This document shows positions 18,980 through 28,057 of a stretch of DNA of 64,000 nucleotides, in pieces. This DNA is from Polaromonas eurypsychrophila (GTDB taxonomy: Bacteria; Pseudomonadota; Gammaproteobacteria; Burkholderiales; Burkholderiaceae_C), in assembly GCF_014641715.1 (NCBI RefSeq), contig NZ_BMIG01000009.1:1-64000 (forward strand). Reading direction: 5' to 3'. Made by a program: the position numbers and the translations under genes. Under the pieces are notes generated by a model. The model was not told the DNA's origin. It was given only the letters and a program-made list of their open reading frames with translations, and ran no database searches. Each line of letters begins with the position of its first letter. Position 1 is the first letter of the stretch.

Positions 18980-19432
18980 TCAAATGGGGCGCAGCATCTC
19001 GATGTGAGGAATGCCGTCTTCGATATAAGGCAGACCGGCCACCTGGAAGCCGTCTTGCAGGTAAAACTTTTCCAGCCGGGCCTGCGCCCCTATGCGTATC
19101 GGCTGCGAACCCCAGTGCTCAAACACACAGGCCACCGCTTGACCCATAAGCACGTGACCCGCACCCTGGCCGCGCAACGCCTGGCGCGTGATGACGCGCC
19201 CTATGCTGGCCTCGGAAAACTTCACACCAGGGGGAAAGCAACGCGCATAGGCCACCAGCTCGCCGTCCGCATTGCCCAGAAGATGCACGGCCTCATGGTC
19301 GGTGCCGTCCATATCCTGGAAAACGCAGTTTTGCTCGATAACAAACACTTCGGTGCGCAGCTGCAAGACCGCATACAAGTCGCGGGCACACAGGGCGTCA
19401 AAGGGCACGGCCCGCCAGTCCAACCCGCTCAT
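18980..19432 (-). CDS. elaA: ElaA-type GNAT acetyltransferase
   Basis: A 150-residue GNAT protein of the ElaA group: LQLRTEVFVIEQNCVFQDMD near the N-terminus, ASIGRVITRQALRGQGAGHV as the acetyl-CoA (motif A) region, and a C-terminal FYLQDGFQVAG. Substrate unknown. Its ATG overlaps the end of the GST gene by 4 bp, so translation is probably coupled. The link to acyl-CoA degradation is positional only. Confidence 0.88.
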   Translation of the reverse strand: MSGLDWRAVPFDALCARDLYAVLQLRTEVFVIEQNCVFQDMDGTDHEAVHLLGNADGELVAYARCFPPGVKFSEASIGRVITRQALRGQGAGHVLMGQAVACVFEHWGSQPIRIGAQARLEKFYLQDGFQVAGLPYIEDGIPHIEMLRPI

Positions 19433-20382
19433 GCCGGTGCGACGGCCTTCAGTGCATAACCGATGCGCGGAAAATGCACGTGTACCTTGCCGGCACGCTC
19501 ATCGGTGCGGCCCAAGGTGTAATGCGTGCGGGTTGCAGCGATCAGTTCGCCCTCGGTCGGCTCGGGTCCAAAAATTTCAGCCGTGATGCTGACGCGACTG
19601 CCCAGCGCAATGCCGTGATCGTCCTGGAAGGTGCTGTCGCGCAGCAAACCGCGGCCCACCGCCATGGGCTGCGCCGCGGCCGCAATGGCAATCGCACTGG
19701 TGGCGTCAAATTTTTCCATCGTCCCCGGTCCGATGGCGTTCATGCGGGCCATCCATTCGAGCACTGCCGGCGTGTGCTCCAGAATATCGGCGACCACGGG
19801 TGTACGTACTTTGGTAAACCACAGCGGGTGATAGGCTGAAAAGTCAGCGATACACGGCACCTGGCCCAACAGGAAAGGCTGGTCGTCGAGCATGTCGGAC
19901 AGGCGCCGCAAGTAGGACTTGTAAGCTGCTGCCGCGTCCGCCGGGCGCAGGCGTGTCATGTTGAGGCTCATGGCCTTGCGGTCTTCGCCAAAGGCTTGGG
20001 CGGCTTCGGGCGGCGCTCCGGCAAACATGTGCGCCGCACCCTTGGGGCCGAGGTTGTGCGCCATGGCAGCCCAGAACAGCGTGCCGTCCGCCCACTGCGC
20101 GATGGTGCGCGCCAGACCCTTGGACGGCTCGGGGTAGATCGAGGGCGTGGGCTGCAGGTGCTCCAGCACGTCACAGATCAGCGCGCTGTCGCAATAGATG
20201 TCGGCGCCGACCTGCAAGAACGGTGTCTTGCGGTAGCCGCCGGTCAGGGCCAGCACATCAGGCTTGGGCATGATGCTCGGGATCACCACCGACTTCCAGG
20301 CGAGCTTTTTGTAGCCGAGGATCAGGCGGACTTTCTCCGAAAAGGGTGAAGTTGGGTAGTGGTGAAGAATCAGATCGGCCAT
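19429..20382 (-). CDS. Glutathione S-transferase-family protein
   Basis: A 317-residue protein. The N-terminal thioredoxin-like GST domain has HHYPTSPFSEKVRLILGYKK with the Ser-Pro-Phe at the glutathione site and DSALICDVLE as the ES/DS glutathione-binding pair. The all-helical C-terminal GST domain follows, with a further C-terminal region of about 90 residues (from DATSAIAIAAAAQPM) that is not part of a standard GST and makes the protein longer than usual (200-230). It overlaps elaA by 4 bp and lies after a paired-hairpin repeat. Confidence 0.85.
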   Translation of the reverse strand: MADLILHHYPTSPFSEKVRLILGYKKLAWKSVVIPSIMPKPDVLALTGGYRKTPFLQVGADIYCDSALICDVLEHLQPTPSIYPEPSKGLARTIAQWADGTLFWAAMAHNLGPKGAAHMFAGAPPEAAQAFGEDRKAMSLNMTRLRPADAAAAYKSYLRRLSDMLDDQPFLLGQVPCIADFSAYHPLWFTKVRTPVVADILEHTPAVLEWMARMNAIGPGTMEKFDATSAIAIAAAAQPMAVGRGLLRDSTFQDDHGIALGSRVSITAEIFGPEPTEGELIAATRTHYTLGRTDERAGKVHVHFPRIGYALKAVAPA

Positions 20383-20399
20383 GGGAGCTCCAGTTGTCC

Positions 20400-20470
20400 G
20401 TCATCCCGGGCTTGACCCGGGATCCATGACGGTAGGTGAAAAATGGATTGCGGATCAAGTCCGCAATGAC
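20400..20470. repeat. Family C paired-hairpin repeat, copy 2
   Basis: GTCATCCCGGGCTTGACCCG with its complementary arm, then ATGGATTGCGGATCAAGTCC ending GCAATGAC. It has the same two-hairpin design as the copies at 3232 and 26752. It lies in the 100-bp gap between the GST gene and the AidB-like gene. Confidence 0.75.
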
Positions 20471-20482
20471 AAGAACCCGTTT

Positions 20483-22210
20483 TCATTGCGGCATGGCGCG
20501 CTGGACCAGCGCGTCGAAATCCACACCTGCGCCCAGCGTGCCAAAGGCTTGTCCCCAGTTGCCGGCCAGGCGCGAATCGCAGAAGGCGCCGAACACGGCG
20601 GCGGGTGCGGTCTGGTACAGCAGCGCTGCCTGAACGGCAAGTGCCACGTCCTGCGCCAGCCGGCGCGCCTCGATTTCAGTGGCCATCTCTTCCGCACGTG
20701 TTGGCAAGGCAGCGGTCAGGCGGTCCAGCGCGGGGTGCCCGCCTTTGACCGGCGCCAGTTCGTGCGCCAGCGCGGCGGCGGCATCGCCCTTGCGCAGCGC
20801 GCGCAGCAGGTCCAGCGCCATGATGTTGCCGGCGCCTTCCCAGATCGAGTTAAGTGGCATCTCGCGGTAGATGCGGGCCATGATGCCTTCTCCGCCCGCC
20901 TCCACATAACCGTTGCCGCCCAGGCACTCCATGGCTTCCTGGGCGAAGTGGCTGCCGCGTTTACATATCCAGAACTTGGCAACCGGCGTGAGCAGCCGTG
21001 CCATGGCTTGCTCATGGGGGTCGGCTGGATGGTCAAAAGCACGCGCCAGACGCATGGACAGCGCGGTGGCCGCTTCGGATTCGAGTGCCAGGTCGGCCAG
21101 CACGTTGCGCATCAGCGACTGGGCGATCAGCGGTTTGCCGAAGGCCTGGCGTTGGGCGCAGTGATTGAGCGCAATGCTCAGCGACTGCCGCATCAGGCCG
21201 CTGGTGCCCAAAGCGCAATCGAGCCGCGTCATCGTCCCCATTTCGAGGATTTGCGGAATGCCGCGCCCTTCTTCGCCGACCAGCCAGGCGGTGGCGCTTT
21301 CAAACTCCACCTCAGAGCTCGCGTTGGCCTTGTTGCCGAGCTTGTCTTTCAGCCGCTGGATGTGAATGGCGTTGAGGCTGCCATCGGGCAATACCCGCGG
21401 CAGGAAAAAACAGCTCAGTCCAGCCGGCGCCTGCGCCAGCACCAGGAAGGCGTCGCACATGGGTGCCGAAAAAAACCATTTATGCCCAGTCAGCCGGAAG
21501 CGCCTGCCCCAGTGGTCGCTGCCGTCCGGCACGGCCTGCGTCGTGTTGGCGCGCACGTCGGAGCCGCCCTGCTTCTCGGTCATGCCCATGCCCATGGTCA
21601 CACCGGTTTTTTCGGAGAACAACTTCAGGGCTGGGTCGTAGTGGCGGCTGGCGAGTTTGGGCGCCCAATCGGCGTGAAGGGCGGCATTGCTGCGCAAAGC
21701 CGGTGTGACCGCGTAGGTCATCGAGATCGGGCAGAGTGTCGAGGGCTCGAGCTCGGTAAACAGCATGAACCCCGCTGCCCGCAGAGTATGCGCCCCCACG
21801 CTTTTCGCTGCGCGTAATGCGCTGCCCCCCGCGGGGGCTGTACTTGCTTGGGGCGGCCCAGCGCGGCGCACGTCGGTGGTTCCTACGCTTTCCGCCTGGC
21901 TTGCCCACGGTGTGCCATGCAAGCCCGCGCCCACGGACAACTTCATCAGCTCGTGATAGCCCGGGTGAAACTCGACCTGGTCCACGCGTCGGCCAAAACG
22001 GTCATGGCTGTGCAGCACAGGTGTGTGGAGGTTGGCCAGGCGCGCATGGGCCTGCATGTCCGCGCTGCCGAGTCTGGCGCCCAGTGCCGACAGCTCGGCG
22101 GTCGCCAGCGATGGCGCGTTGAATTTCAGTGCATCGCGCAGCGGCCGGTTGGTCTCGAACAGCTTGTAGTCGACCAGCGGCGCTGGCTGGTTGAAGACGT
22201 CGTGGGTCAT
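20483..22210 (-). CDS. AidB-like acyl-CoA dehydrogenase-family protein with in-frame repeat insertion
   Basis: A 575-residue protein from ATG 22210 (MTHDVFNQPAPLVDYKLFET), the typical AidB opening. It has the acyl-CoA dehydrogenase fold with FAD-binding strands: SMTYAVTPALRSNA, GMTEKQGGSDVRANTTQAV, HKWFFSAPM and ECLGGNGYVE. AidB proteins bind FAD and are linked to alkylation response, though here the setting is acyl-CoA metabolism. About 35 residues (from ASQAESVGTTDVRRAG to ALRAAKSV) near residue 120-155 come from a family B repeat at 21793-21903. The insertion precedes GAHTLRAAGFML, which resumes the family pattern. E. coli AidB is about 540 residues, so the excess matches the insert. Confidence 0.87.
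   Translation of the reverse strand: MTHDVFNQPAPLVDYKLFETNRPLRDALKFNAPSLATAELSALGARLGSADMQAHARLANLHTPVLHSHDRFGRRVDQVEFHPGYHELMKLSVGAGLHGTPWASQAESVGTTDVRRAGPPQASTAPAGGSALRAAKSVGAHTLRAAGFMLFTELEPSTLCPISMTYAVTPALRSNAALHADWAPKLASRHYDPALKLFSEKTGVTMGMGMTEKQGGSDVRANTTQAVPDGSDHWGRRFRLTGHKWFFSAPMCDAFLVLAQAPAGLSCFFLPRVLPDGSLNAIHIQRLKDKLGNKANASSEVEFESATAWLVGEEGRGIPQILEMGTMTRLDCALGTSGLMRQSLSIALNHCAQRQAFGKPLIAQSLMRNVLADLALESEAATALSMRLARAFDHPADPHEQAMARLLTPVAKFWICKRGSHFAQEAMECLGGNGYVEAGGEGIMARIYREMPLNSIWEGAGNIMALDLLRALRKGDAAAALAHELAPVKGGHPALDRLTAALPTRAEEMATEIEARRLAQDVALAVQAALLYQTAPAAVFGAFCDSRLAGNWGQAFGTLGAGVDFDALVQRAMPQ
21793..21903 (+). repeat. Family B repeat, copy 2, in frame inside the aidB-like gene
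   Basis: The plus strand reads CCCCCACGCTTTTCGCTGCG, then CGCTGCCCCCCGCGGGGGCT, TGCTTGGGGCGGCCC and GGTTCCTACGC. The gene is on the minus strand, so the repeat is antisense to it, yet it leaves the frame open and adds about 35 residues. Confidence 0.75.
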
Positions 22211-22241
22211 GTGCACATCCTTTCGGCCGCGCAGTAGCCGA

Positions 22242-23258
22242 TCAGACGAGTTTGACCAGTTGCTTGCCGAAGTTCTTGCCTTTGAGCAGGCCCAAAAAGG
22301 CCTCCGGCGCGGCGGCAAGTCCTTGTGCAATGGTTTCGCGCGGCTTGAGCTTGCCGGCGCCGACCATGGCGCCGAGCTCCTTCAGCGCTTCGGGCCAGAC
22401 TTCCATGTGTTCGCTGACGATAAACCCCTGGATCTTCAGCCGGTTGGTCAGGATCAGCTGCGGGTAGCTCATGGGCAGCGGCTGGCCGTCATAGCCCGCG
22501 ATCATGCCGCACAGCGCGATGCGGCCGAATGCGTTCATGCGCGACAACACGGCGTCAAGGATCATCCCGCCGACGTTTTCAAAATAACCGTCGATGCCGT
22601 CGGGGCAGGCTTGCTTGAGCGCTTTGGACAGCGACGCCGCATCCTTGTGCTCTTTGTAGTCGATACAGACATCGAAGCCGAGCTCATCGACGGCGTATTT
22701 GCATTTGTCCGGACCACCGGCAATGCCGACAGCGCGGCAGCCTCTCGCTTTGGCCAATGCGCCGAAAGCACTGCCCACCGCTCCTGTCGCGGCGCTGACC
22801 ACGACCGTCTGCCCGGCTTTCGGTTCTATGATTTTCACCAGGCCGTACCATGCGGTCACGCCGGGCATGCCAACTGCGCCGAGGTAATGCGAAAGGGGCA
22901 CATGGGTGGTGTCCACCTTGCGCAGCGCACCAGGCTGGTTGGCATCCACCACGCTGTACTCCTGCCAGCCGCCCATGCCAACGACCTTGTCACCCGCGGC
23001 GAATTTCGGATTCTTCGACTCGACTACCTCACCGGCGGTGCCGCCGCCCATGACCTGGCCCAGCGCCTGCGGCTGGGCATAACTCTTGGCGTCGTTCATG
23101 CGGCCGCGCATGTAGGGGTCCAGACTCATGAAATGGTGGCGCACCAGCACCTGGCCGTCCGCTAAAGCCGGCGTGTCGCTGCTGACAAGCTTGAAGTTTC
23201 CCGCGACGGCTTCGCCCGATGGGCGGTTGTCGAGAAGGATTTGCTGGTTGCTGGGCAT
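22242..23258 (-). CDS. NADP-dependent MDR oxidoreductase (CurA/PTGR-like)
   Basis: A 338-residue zinc-independent medium-chain reductase. Typical features are FMSLDPYMRGRMNDAKSY near residue 45, GMPGVTAWYGL near 130, and the Gly-rich cofactor loop VVVSAATGAVGSAFGALAKA. The C-terminal FIVSEHMEVWPEALKEL is also family-typical. Members reduce the C=C bond of enones or 2-alkenals with NADPH in the cytosol. It is 31 bp upstream of the AidB-like gene and may be co-transcribed with it. Confidence 0.9.
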   Translation of the reverse strand: MPSNQQILLDNRPSGEAVAGNFKLVSSDTPALADGQVLVRHHFMSLDPYMRGRMNDAKSYAQPQALGQVMGGGTAGEVVESKNPKFAAGDKVVGMGGWQEYSVVDANQPGALRKVDTTHVPLSHYLGAVGMPGVTAWYGLVKIIEPKAGQTVVVSAATGAVGSAFGALAKARGCRAVGIAGGPDKCKYAVDELGFDVCIDYKEHKDAASLSKALKQACPDGIDGYFENVGGMILDAVLSRMNAFGRIALCGMIAGYDGQPLPMSYPQLILTNRLKIQGFIVSEHMEVWPEALKELGAMVGAGKLKPRETIAQGLAAAPEAFLGLLKGKNFGKQLVKLV

Positions 23259-23270
23259 GGGAGTCTCCTG

Positions 23271-23337
23271 AAATGCTATAAATTTAAGAGCTGCTCACGC
23301 CCACTGGATATGGGCTGGAGCACGATTTGTCTAGTTA
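23271..23337 (+). repeat. Family A repeat, copy 7, intergenic
   Basis: The plus strand reads AATGCTATAAATTTAAGAGC, TGCTCACGCCCACTGGATAT and GGGCTGGAGCACGATTTG. It fills most of the gap between the thioesterase and MDR oxidoreductase genes. Confidence 0.72.
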
Positions 23338-23351
23338 AAGACATGGGCTGA

Positions 23352-23789
23352 CTAGTCCGTCGAAATCACGGCATGGAGCGGGTTGACGCCCTTTCCCACG
23401 GCCAGGCGCTTGACGTATTTGAAGGTGCCGGTGGCATGCGAACAAATCCGGCCTTCAGCGTCGTACACCGTGCCTTCGGTAAACGCCATGGTCGCGGTGC
23501 GGTGGATCAGCCGGCCTTTGGCCGTCAGCTTGCTGCCGTCGCCGGGCGCCGGCCGCATGAAGCTGGTTTTCATTTCGATGGTGACGACCCCCATGTCCTG
23601 CTGGACACTTCTAGCAGCCGTCGCCATCACCACGTCCTGCAAGGTCATCAAGGCGCCGCCGTGTGTTACATGAAAGGAGTTCAGATGTTCGGGCAAAGGT
23701 GTGTAGTCGATCTGCGAGGCCCCGCCCTCGAACAGCACGAGCTCGAACCCGAGGTGATGAACAAAGGGAATCTCGACGCCGAAGTTCAT
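23352..23789 (-). CDS. PaaI-type hotdog thioesterase
   Basis: A 145-residue hotdog-fold protein from ATG 23789 (MNFGVEIPFVHHLGFELVLF). The diagnostic segment is HLNSFHVTHGGALMTLQDVV, where HGG and the following acidic residue form the active site. The start at 24035 is rejected because its extra sequence is out-of-frame SDR sequence. The enzyme should hydrolyse an acyl-CoA, perhaps relieving CoA trapping in the pathway. It starts 2 bp after the SDR stop codon, so the two genes are tightly coupled. Confidence 0.9.
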   Translation of the reverse strand: MNFGVEIPFVHHLGFELVLFEGGASQIDYTPLPEHLNSFHVTHGGALMTLQDVVMATAARSVQQDMGVVTIEMKTSFMRPAPGDGSKLTAKGRLIHRTATMAFTEGTVYDAEGRICSHATGTFKYVKRLAVGKGVNPLHAVISTD

Positions 23790-23791
23790 TC

Positions 23792-24583
23792 CTAGCCGCC
23801 CGTTACAGAAGAAACGCCGCCGTCTACTGCCAGCCACTGCGCGGTGATATGTTTGCCGGCGTCCGACGCATAGAGGACACACAGGCCCTTGAGGTCCTCG
23901 TCGTCGCCCAGGCGACCCAGCGGTGCATGGGCAGCTAGTTTTTCCTCGCCCAGGGCTTTGAGCGTGCCGACCGTCATTCGGCTCGGAAAAAAGCCCGGGC
24001 AGATGGCATTGACCGTGATGTTGTACTTGCCCCATTCGCAGCCGAGCGCACGCGTGAAGTTGATGACCGCGCCCTTGGATGTGTTGTAGGCCACGGTGGT
24101 CATCTCGGGCGGGTTGCCGCCCAGGCCCGCGATGGAGGCGACGTTGATGATGCGGCCGGAGCGGCGCGCAATCATGCTGTGTTTGGCGATGTGCTGGCTC
24201 AGTATGAAGTAGCCGCGGATGTTCAGGTTCATGACCTTGTCCCAGGCCTCCACAGGGTGGTCTTCAGCCGGTGCGCCCCAGGCTGCACCGGCGTTGTTGA
24301 CCAGAATGTCCACCTGCCCCATGCGCTTGATCGTCTCGTCAGCCAAGCCCCGGATATCGGCTTCTTTCGAGCAGTCGGCGGCAATCCAGTCCACCGCGAT
24401 GCCGGCAGCTTTGAGCGTGGCGGCCGATTCCTCAAGGTCTTCGGCCTTGCGCGAGCTCAGCATGATTTTTGCGCCGGCCTCGCCCAGCGCCTGCGCCAGT
24501 TGCAGGCCCAGTCCGCGCGAGCCGCCGGTGACCAGGGCGGTTTTTCCGGTCAGATCAAACAGTTGCTGAATGGTACGGGTCAT
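23792..24583 (-). CDS. Short-chain dehydrogenase/reductase of the acyl-CoA cluster
   Basis: A 263-residue classical SDR: TGGSRGLG for the cofactor, NNAGAAWG, a Ser-containing strand (INVASIAGLGG) and the catalytic YNTSK. The ending AQWLAVDGGVSSVTGG is typical. It may serve as a 3-hydroxyacyl-CoA or related alcohol dehydrogenase in the pathway; exact substrate unknown. It precedes the thioesterase by 2 bp. Confidence 0.9.
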   Translation of the reverse strand: MTRTIQQLFDLTGKTALVTGGSRGLGLQLAQALGEAGAKIMLSSRKAEDLEESAATLKAAGIAVDWIAADCSKEADIRGLADETIKRMGQVDILVNNAGAAWGAPAEDHPVEAWDKVMNLNIRGYFILSQHIAKHSMIARRSGRIINVASIAGLGGNPPEMTTVAYNTSKGAVINFTRALGCEWGKYNITVNAICPGFFPSRMTVGTLKALGEEKLAAHAPLGRLGDDEDLKGLCVLYASDAGKHITAQWLAVDGGVSSVTGG

Positions 24584-24670
24584 GGTCGGATTCCTTGCTG
24601 TTTGAAAAAGTAGCAGTGAGTGTCGTGCAATACGCCTTGCCCGGCTGTCGCAAGGTGGACGGTGACGGGC

Positions 24671-24901
24671 TCAGTTTCCGGAGGTCAGGCGTGAGCGCAC
24701 ATAGATCAGCGCGAAGCCGATGGCGGCAACGATCCCGCCACCCACCACCATGGACCAGCCCAGCGCGTCGTCCATGCGCTGCACCGACAGGCCCAGCACC
24801 AGCGTGAGCAGGCCGCCATAGATCAGGGCCCAAATCAGCTGTTGCAGCCGGGCAATGGTCTTGCTCGGTGTGGTGCTGCCGGCTTCCTTGAAAAACGCCA
24901 C
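24671..24901 (-). CDS. Small two-helix membrane protein
   Basis: A 76-residue protein with two predicted membrane helices (LIWALIYGGLLTLVLGLSV and MVVGGGIVAAIGFALIYVRS). It starts at GTG 24901 in the sequence TAGTGG, overlapping the last base of the acyl-CoA dehydrogenase stop, a coupling that argues for a real gene. No family is recognised. Its position between a dehydrogenase and an SDR suggests a membrane anchor or accessory role; this is inference. Confidence 0.75.
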   Translation of the reverse strand: MAFFKEAGSTTPSKTIARLQQLIWALIYGGLLTLVLGLSVQRMDDALGWSMVVGGGIVAAIGFALIYVRSRLTSGN

Positions 24902-26733
24902 TAGAAGGCATCCTCTGGCAGGTCGACGCAGGTCAGGTCACGGTCGCTGACCACCTGGAACCAGGCGCCGATCTTGGGCAATTCGTAGTGATAAAAGTAG
25001 CGCACAGCCGCCATCTTACCTGCGGTAGCTGCTATGGATTTTGTAGTATCCGACCGAAGGGTGGCGAGCGCCACGTCCAGCCAGATCCAGGCCAGCACGG
25101 TGTGGCCGAAGCCCTGCATGTAGGGCACGGCATTGGCCAGCGCATCCTGCGGATTGCCAGTGGCCCAGGCGGCTTTTGTGACTGCGCCCACCTGATACAC
25201 GGCTTTGTCCAGCGCGCCGGCATAGGTGGCCAACTCGGGCACCTGCAGGGCACGTTCAATCGTCGCGCTGATGCGGGCCGCCAGCAAGGCAAGGCCTTTT
25301 CCACCTTCCATCAGCACCTTGCGGCCCAACAGGTCGGTGGCCTGGATGCCGTGGGTGCCTTCGTGGATCATGTTGAGCCGGTTGTCGCGCCAGTACTGCT
25401 CGACCGGGAAATCGCGTGTGTAGCCGTAGCCGCCATGGATCTGGATTGCCAGCGAGTTGGCTTCCAGACACCATTCGCTGGGCCAGCTTTTCGCGATGGG
25501 CGTCAGAACCTCCAGCAGCAGGCGCGCATCATCGGCCGCCTGCGCGTCGGCGGTGTGTTGCTCGTCCACCAGACGTGCGCAGTACAGCTCAAGCGCCAGG
25601 GCGCCTTCGCAATAGCTTTTCTGGGCCAGCAGCATGCGTTTGACATCGGAATGTTCGATGATGCGCACCTGCGGCTGCGCTGCATCCTTGCCTGCGGGTC
25701 CCATGAGCCTGCCTTGAGGACGGTTCTTCGCATAGTCGAGCGAAGCGTAATAGCCGGCCATGCCCAGCATGACAGCCGCCGTGCCGACACCGATTCGCGC
25801 CTCGTTCATCATGTGGAACATGCAGCGCAGGCCCTCGTGCGGCTTGCCGACCAGGTAGCCGACAGCGCCGGCAGCCCCGTCCACCGGGTACTTGCCTTCA
25901 CCGAAGTTGAGCAAGGTGTTGGTGGTGCCGCGCCAGCCCAGCTTGTGGTTCAACCCGGCCAGCGCCACATCATTGCGTACCCCGGTCAGCTGGCCGTCCG
26001 CCCCCACCATCTTCTTGGGCACGATGAACAGCGAGATGCCACGCGTGCCGGGAATCAGCTTGCCGTCCGGCCCCGGAATCTTGGCCAGTACCAGGTGGAT
26101 GATGTTTTCGGTCAGCTCGTGTTCGCCCGATGAAATCCACATCTTGTTGCCGGTGAGCCGGTAACGCGGTCCCAGTGCTTCAGCCTCAAAATCGTAACCA
26201 TCCGGCACAGCGCGTGTGGTGATGTCGCTCAGCGAGGAGCCGGCCTGCGGCTCGGACAAACACATGGTGCCGGAAAACCTCCCCGCAAACTCATTGCGCG
26301 CAAAGACTTCTTTCTGCGCCTCAGTGCCATGCACCAGCAGCAGGTTGGCATTGCCCTTGGTCAGCAGGCTGGAACCTATGCTGACCGAAGCCATGGCGAA
26401 AAAGCAGTTGGCCGCCGCTTCAATTGTGTAGGGCAACTGCATGCCGCCTTCGTCGTAATCCTGCGCGGCACTGAGCATGCCTGAGCCGGCATACGCCTTG
26501 TGTGCCTCGTGTGTGGCCTGCGGCAGGATGACGGTCTCGCCGTCGAAATGCGGTTCCTGGGTATCGACCAGGCGGTTGAAAGGCGCGTATTTCTCGCGCG
26601 CAATACGTTCGCAGGTGTCGAACACCGCGTCAAAGGTTTCGCGCGAATGGTCGGCAAAACGCTCGCGCTGGTTCAGCGATTCGGCGTTCAACCAGTTGTA
26701 GAGCAGGAAATCCAGGGTGGGACGAAGAGACAT
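24901..26733 (-). CDS. Acyl-CoA dehydrogenase
   Basis: A 610-residue acyl-CoA dehydrogenase of the larger class with an extra C-terminal domain. Regions seen are the N-terminal helical domain, GTMCLSEPQAGSSLSDITTR for FAD/substrate binding, GNKMWISSGEHELTENIIHL, and the catalytic region MIHEGTHGIQATDLLGRK. It should introduce the alpha-beta double bond in an acyl-CoA with FAD. A short sequence near residue 565 (SDTTKSIAATAGK) resembles a family A repeat end. Upstream is a paired-hairpin repeat and the thiolase gene. Confidence 0.92.
   Translation of the reverse strand: MSLRPTLDFLLYNWLNAESLNQRERFADHSRETFDAVFDTCERIAREKYAPFNRLVDTQEPHFDGETVILPQATHEAHKAYAGSGMLSAAQDYDEGGMQLPYTIEAAANCFFAMASVSIGSSLLTKGNANLLLVHGTEAQKEVFARNEFAGRFSGTMCLSEPQAGSSLSDITTRAVPDGYDFEAEALGPRYRLTGNKMWISSGEHELTENIIHLVLAKIPGPDGKLIPGTRGISLFIVPKKMVGADGQLTGVRNDVALAGLNHKLGWRGTTNTLLNFGEGKYPVDGAAGAVGYLVGKPHEGLRCMFHMMNEARIGVGTAAVMLGMAGYYASLDYAKNRPQGRLMGPAGKDAAQPQVRIIEHSDVKRMLLAQKSYCEGALALELYCARLVDEQHTADAQAADDARLLLEVLTPIAKSWPSEWCLEANSLAIQIHGGYGYTRDFPVEQYWRDNRLNMIHEGTHGIQATDLLGRKVLMEGGKGLALLAARISATIERALQVPELATYAGALDKAVYQVGAVTKAAWATGNPQDALANAVPYMQGFGHTVLAWIWLDVALATLRSDTTKSIAATAGKMAAVRYFYHYELPKIGAWFQVVSDRDLTCVDLPEDAF
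25020..25050 (-). repeat. Possible truncated family A repeat inside the acyl-CoA dehydrogenase gene
   Basis: The minus strand reads ACTACAAAATCCATAGCAGC followed by TACCGCA, resembling the first half of family A. It encodes TTKSIAATAG in frame. The match is short, so this copy is uncertain. Confidence 0.35.
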
Positions 26734-26751
26734 AGACCAAACTTCCTAACT

Positions 26752-26844
26752 TGTCATTGCGGGCCCGACCCGCAATCCATGCTGCGCAGACCCGTCAATC
26801 TGCGTTGTGCCAGCATGGATCCCGGATCAAGTCCGGGATGACAG
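26752..26844. repeat. Family C paired-hairpin repeat, copy 3
   Basis: TGTCATTGCGGGCCCGACCC with GCAATCCATG, then CATGGATCCCGGATCAAGTC ending CGGGATGACA. The two hairpins of copies 1 and 2 appear here in swapped order. It sits between the acyl-CoA dehydrogenase and thiolase genes. Confidence 0.75.
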
Positions 26845-26867
26845 GACGACAGGCCGTGGATCAGGTT

Positions 26868-28043
26868 TTACAAAACTTCGAAGATGCCGGCTGCGCCCAT
26901 GCCGCCACCAATACACATGGTCACACAAACACGTTTGGCGCCGCGGCGCTTGCCTTCGATCAACGCGTGGCCCGTCAAACGCTGGCCGCTGACACCGTAG
27001 GGGTGACCAACCGCAATCGCGCCGCCGTTGACGTTGAGCTTGTCCATCGGAATCCCCAGCTTGTCGCGGCAATAGATTACCTGCACTGCAAACGCTTCGT
27101 TGAGCTCCCACAGGTCGATGTCGCTGACCTTCAGGCCCAGACGCGCCAGCACCTTGGGAATCGCATAGACGGGGCCAATGCCCATCTCATCAGGCTCGCA
27201 GCCGGCCACCGCAAAGCCAAGGAAACGGCCCAGTGGTTTCAGCCCTTTTTTCTCGGCCAGGGTTTCGTTCATCACCACCACGGCGCCGCCGCCGTCGGAG
27301 AACTGGCTGGCATTGCCGGCAGAGATCACGCCGCCAGGAATGGCGGGTTTAATGCCGCTGATGCCTTCTTTGGTGGTGCCTTCGCGGATGCCTTCGTCTT
27401 TGCTGACAGTCACTTCTTTGGTGGTCAGACCCATCACCGCATCGGCCACACCCATGGTAACGGTGATAGGGGCAATTTCGGCATCAAACAGGCCGGCGGC
27501 CAGTGCAGCCGTGGCTTTTTGCTGGCTGGCCGCGCCATATTCGTCCATTTGCTCGCGCGAAATGCCGTAACGCTTGGCGACCTGCTCGGCGGTCTGCAGC
27601 ATGTTCCAGTAAATCTCGGGCTTGTTCTTGGCGAGCCAGGAATCGGCCAGCATGTGGGTGTTCATTTCCTGCTGCACGCAGGAGATGCTTTCAACGCCAC
27701 CCGCCACATAGATGTCGGCTTCGCCGGCGATCACGCGCTGTGCAGCCAGCGCGATGGTTTGCAGGCCGGACGAACAAAAGCGGTTGACGGTCACGCCCGA
27801 CACGGTGATCGGGCAGCCGGCACGCAGGGCCACCTGACGGCCGATGTTGGCACCGGTCGCGCCCTCGGGATTGGCGCAGCCCATGATCACGTCATCCACC
27901 TCGCCCGCTTCGATGCCGGCGCGTTTGATGGCATGTTCGACCGCGTGGCCGCCCAGGGTCGCGCCGTGGGTCATGTTGAAGGAGCCCTTCCAGCTTTTGG
28001 CCAGGGGGGTACGGGCGGTGGAAACGATTACGGCTGAAGTCAT
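26868..28043 (-). CDS. Acetyl-CoA C-acyltransferase (thiolase)
   Basis: A 391-residue thiolase. Catalytic residues are visible: nucleophilic Cys90 in NRFCSSGLQ, the His of [11 protein letters not shown] and the Cys of [13 protein letters not shown]. Length is usual for the family. It cleaves 3-ketoacyl-CoA with CoA. The gene is 14 bp downstream of the FadB-like gene, so the two probably form the classical FadB-FadA-like pair. Confidence 0.95.
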   Translation of the reverse strand: MTSAVIVSTARTPLAKSWKGSFNMTHGATLGGHAVEHAIKRAGIEAGEVDDVIMGCANPEGATGANIGRQVALRAGCPITVSGVTVNRFCSSGLQTIALAAQRVIAGEADIYVAGGVESISCVQQEMNTHMLADSWLAKNKPEIYWNMLQTAEQVAKRYGISREQMDEYGAASQQKATAALAAGLFDAEIAPITVTMGVADAVMGLTTKEVTVSKDEGIREGTTKEGISGIKPAIPGGVISAGNASQFSDGGGAVVVMNETLAEKKGLKPLGRFLGFAVAGCEPDEMGIGPVYAIPKVLARLGLKVSDIDLWELNEAFAVQVIYCRDKLGIPMDKLNVNGGAIAVGHPYGVSGQRLTGHALIEGKRRGAKRVCVTMCIGGGMGAAGIFEVL

Positions 28044-28057
28044 GTGAATCTCCGGAA

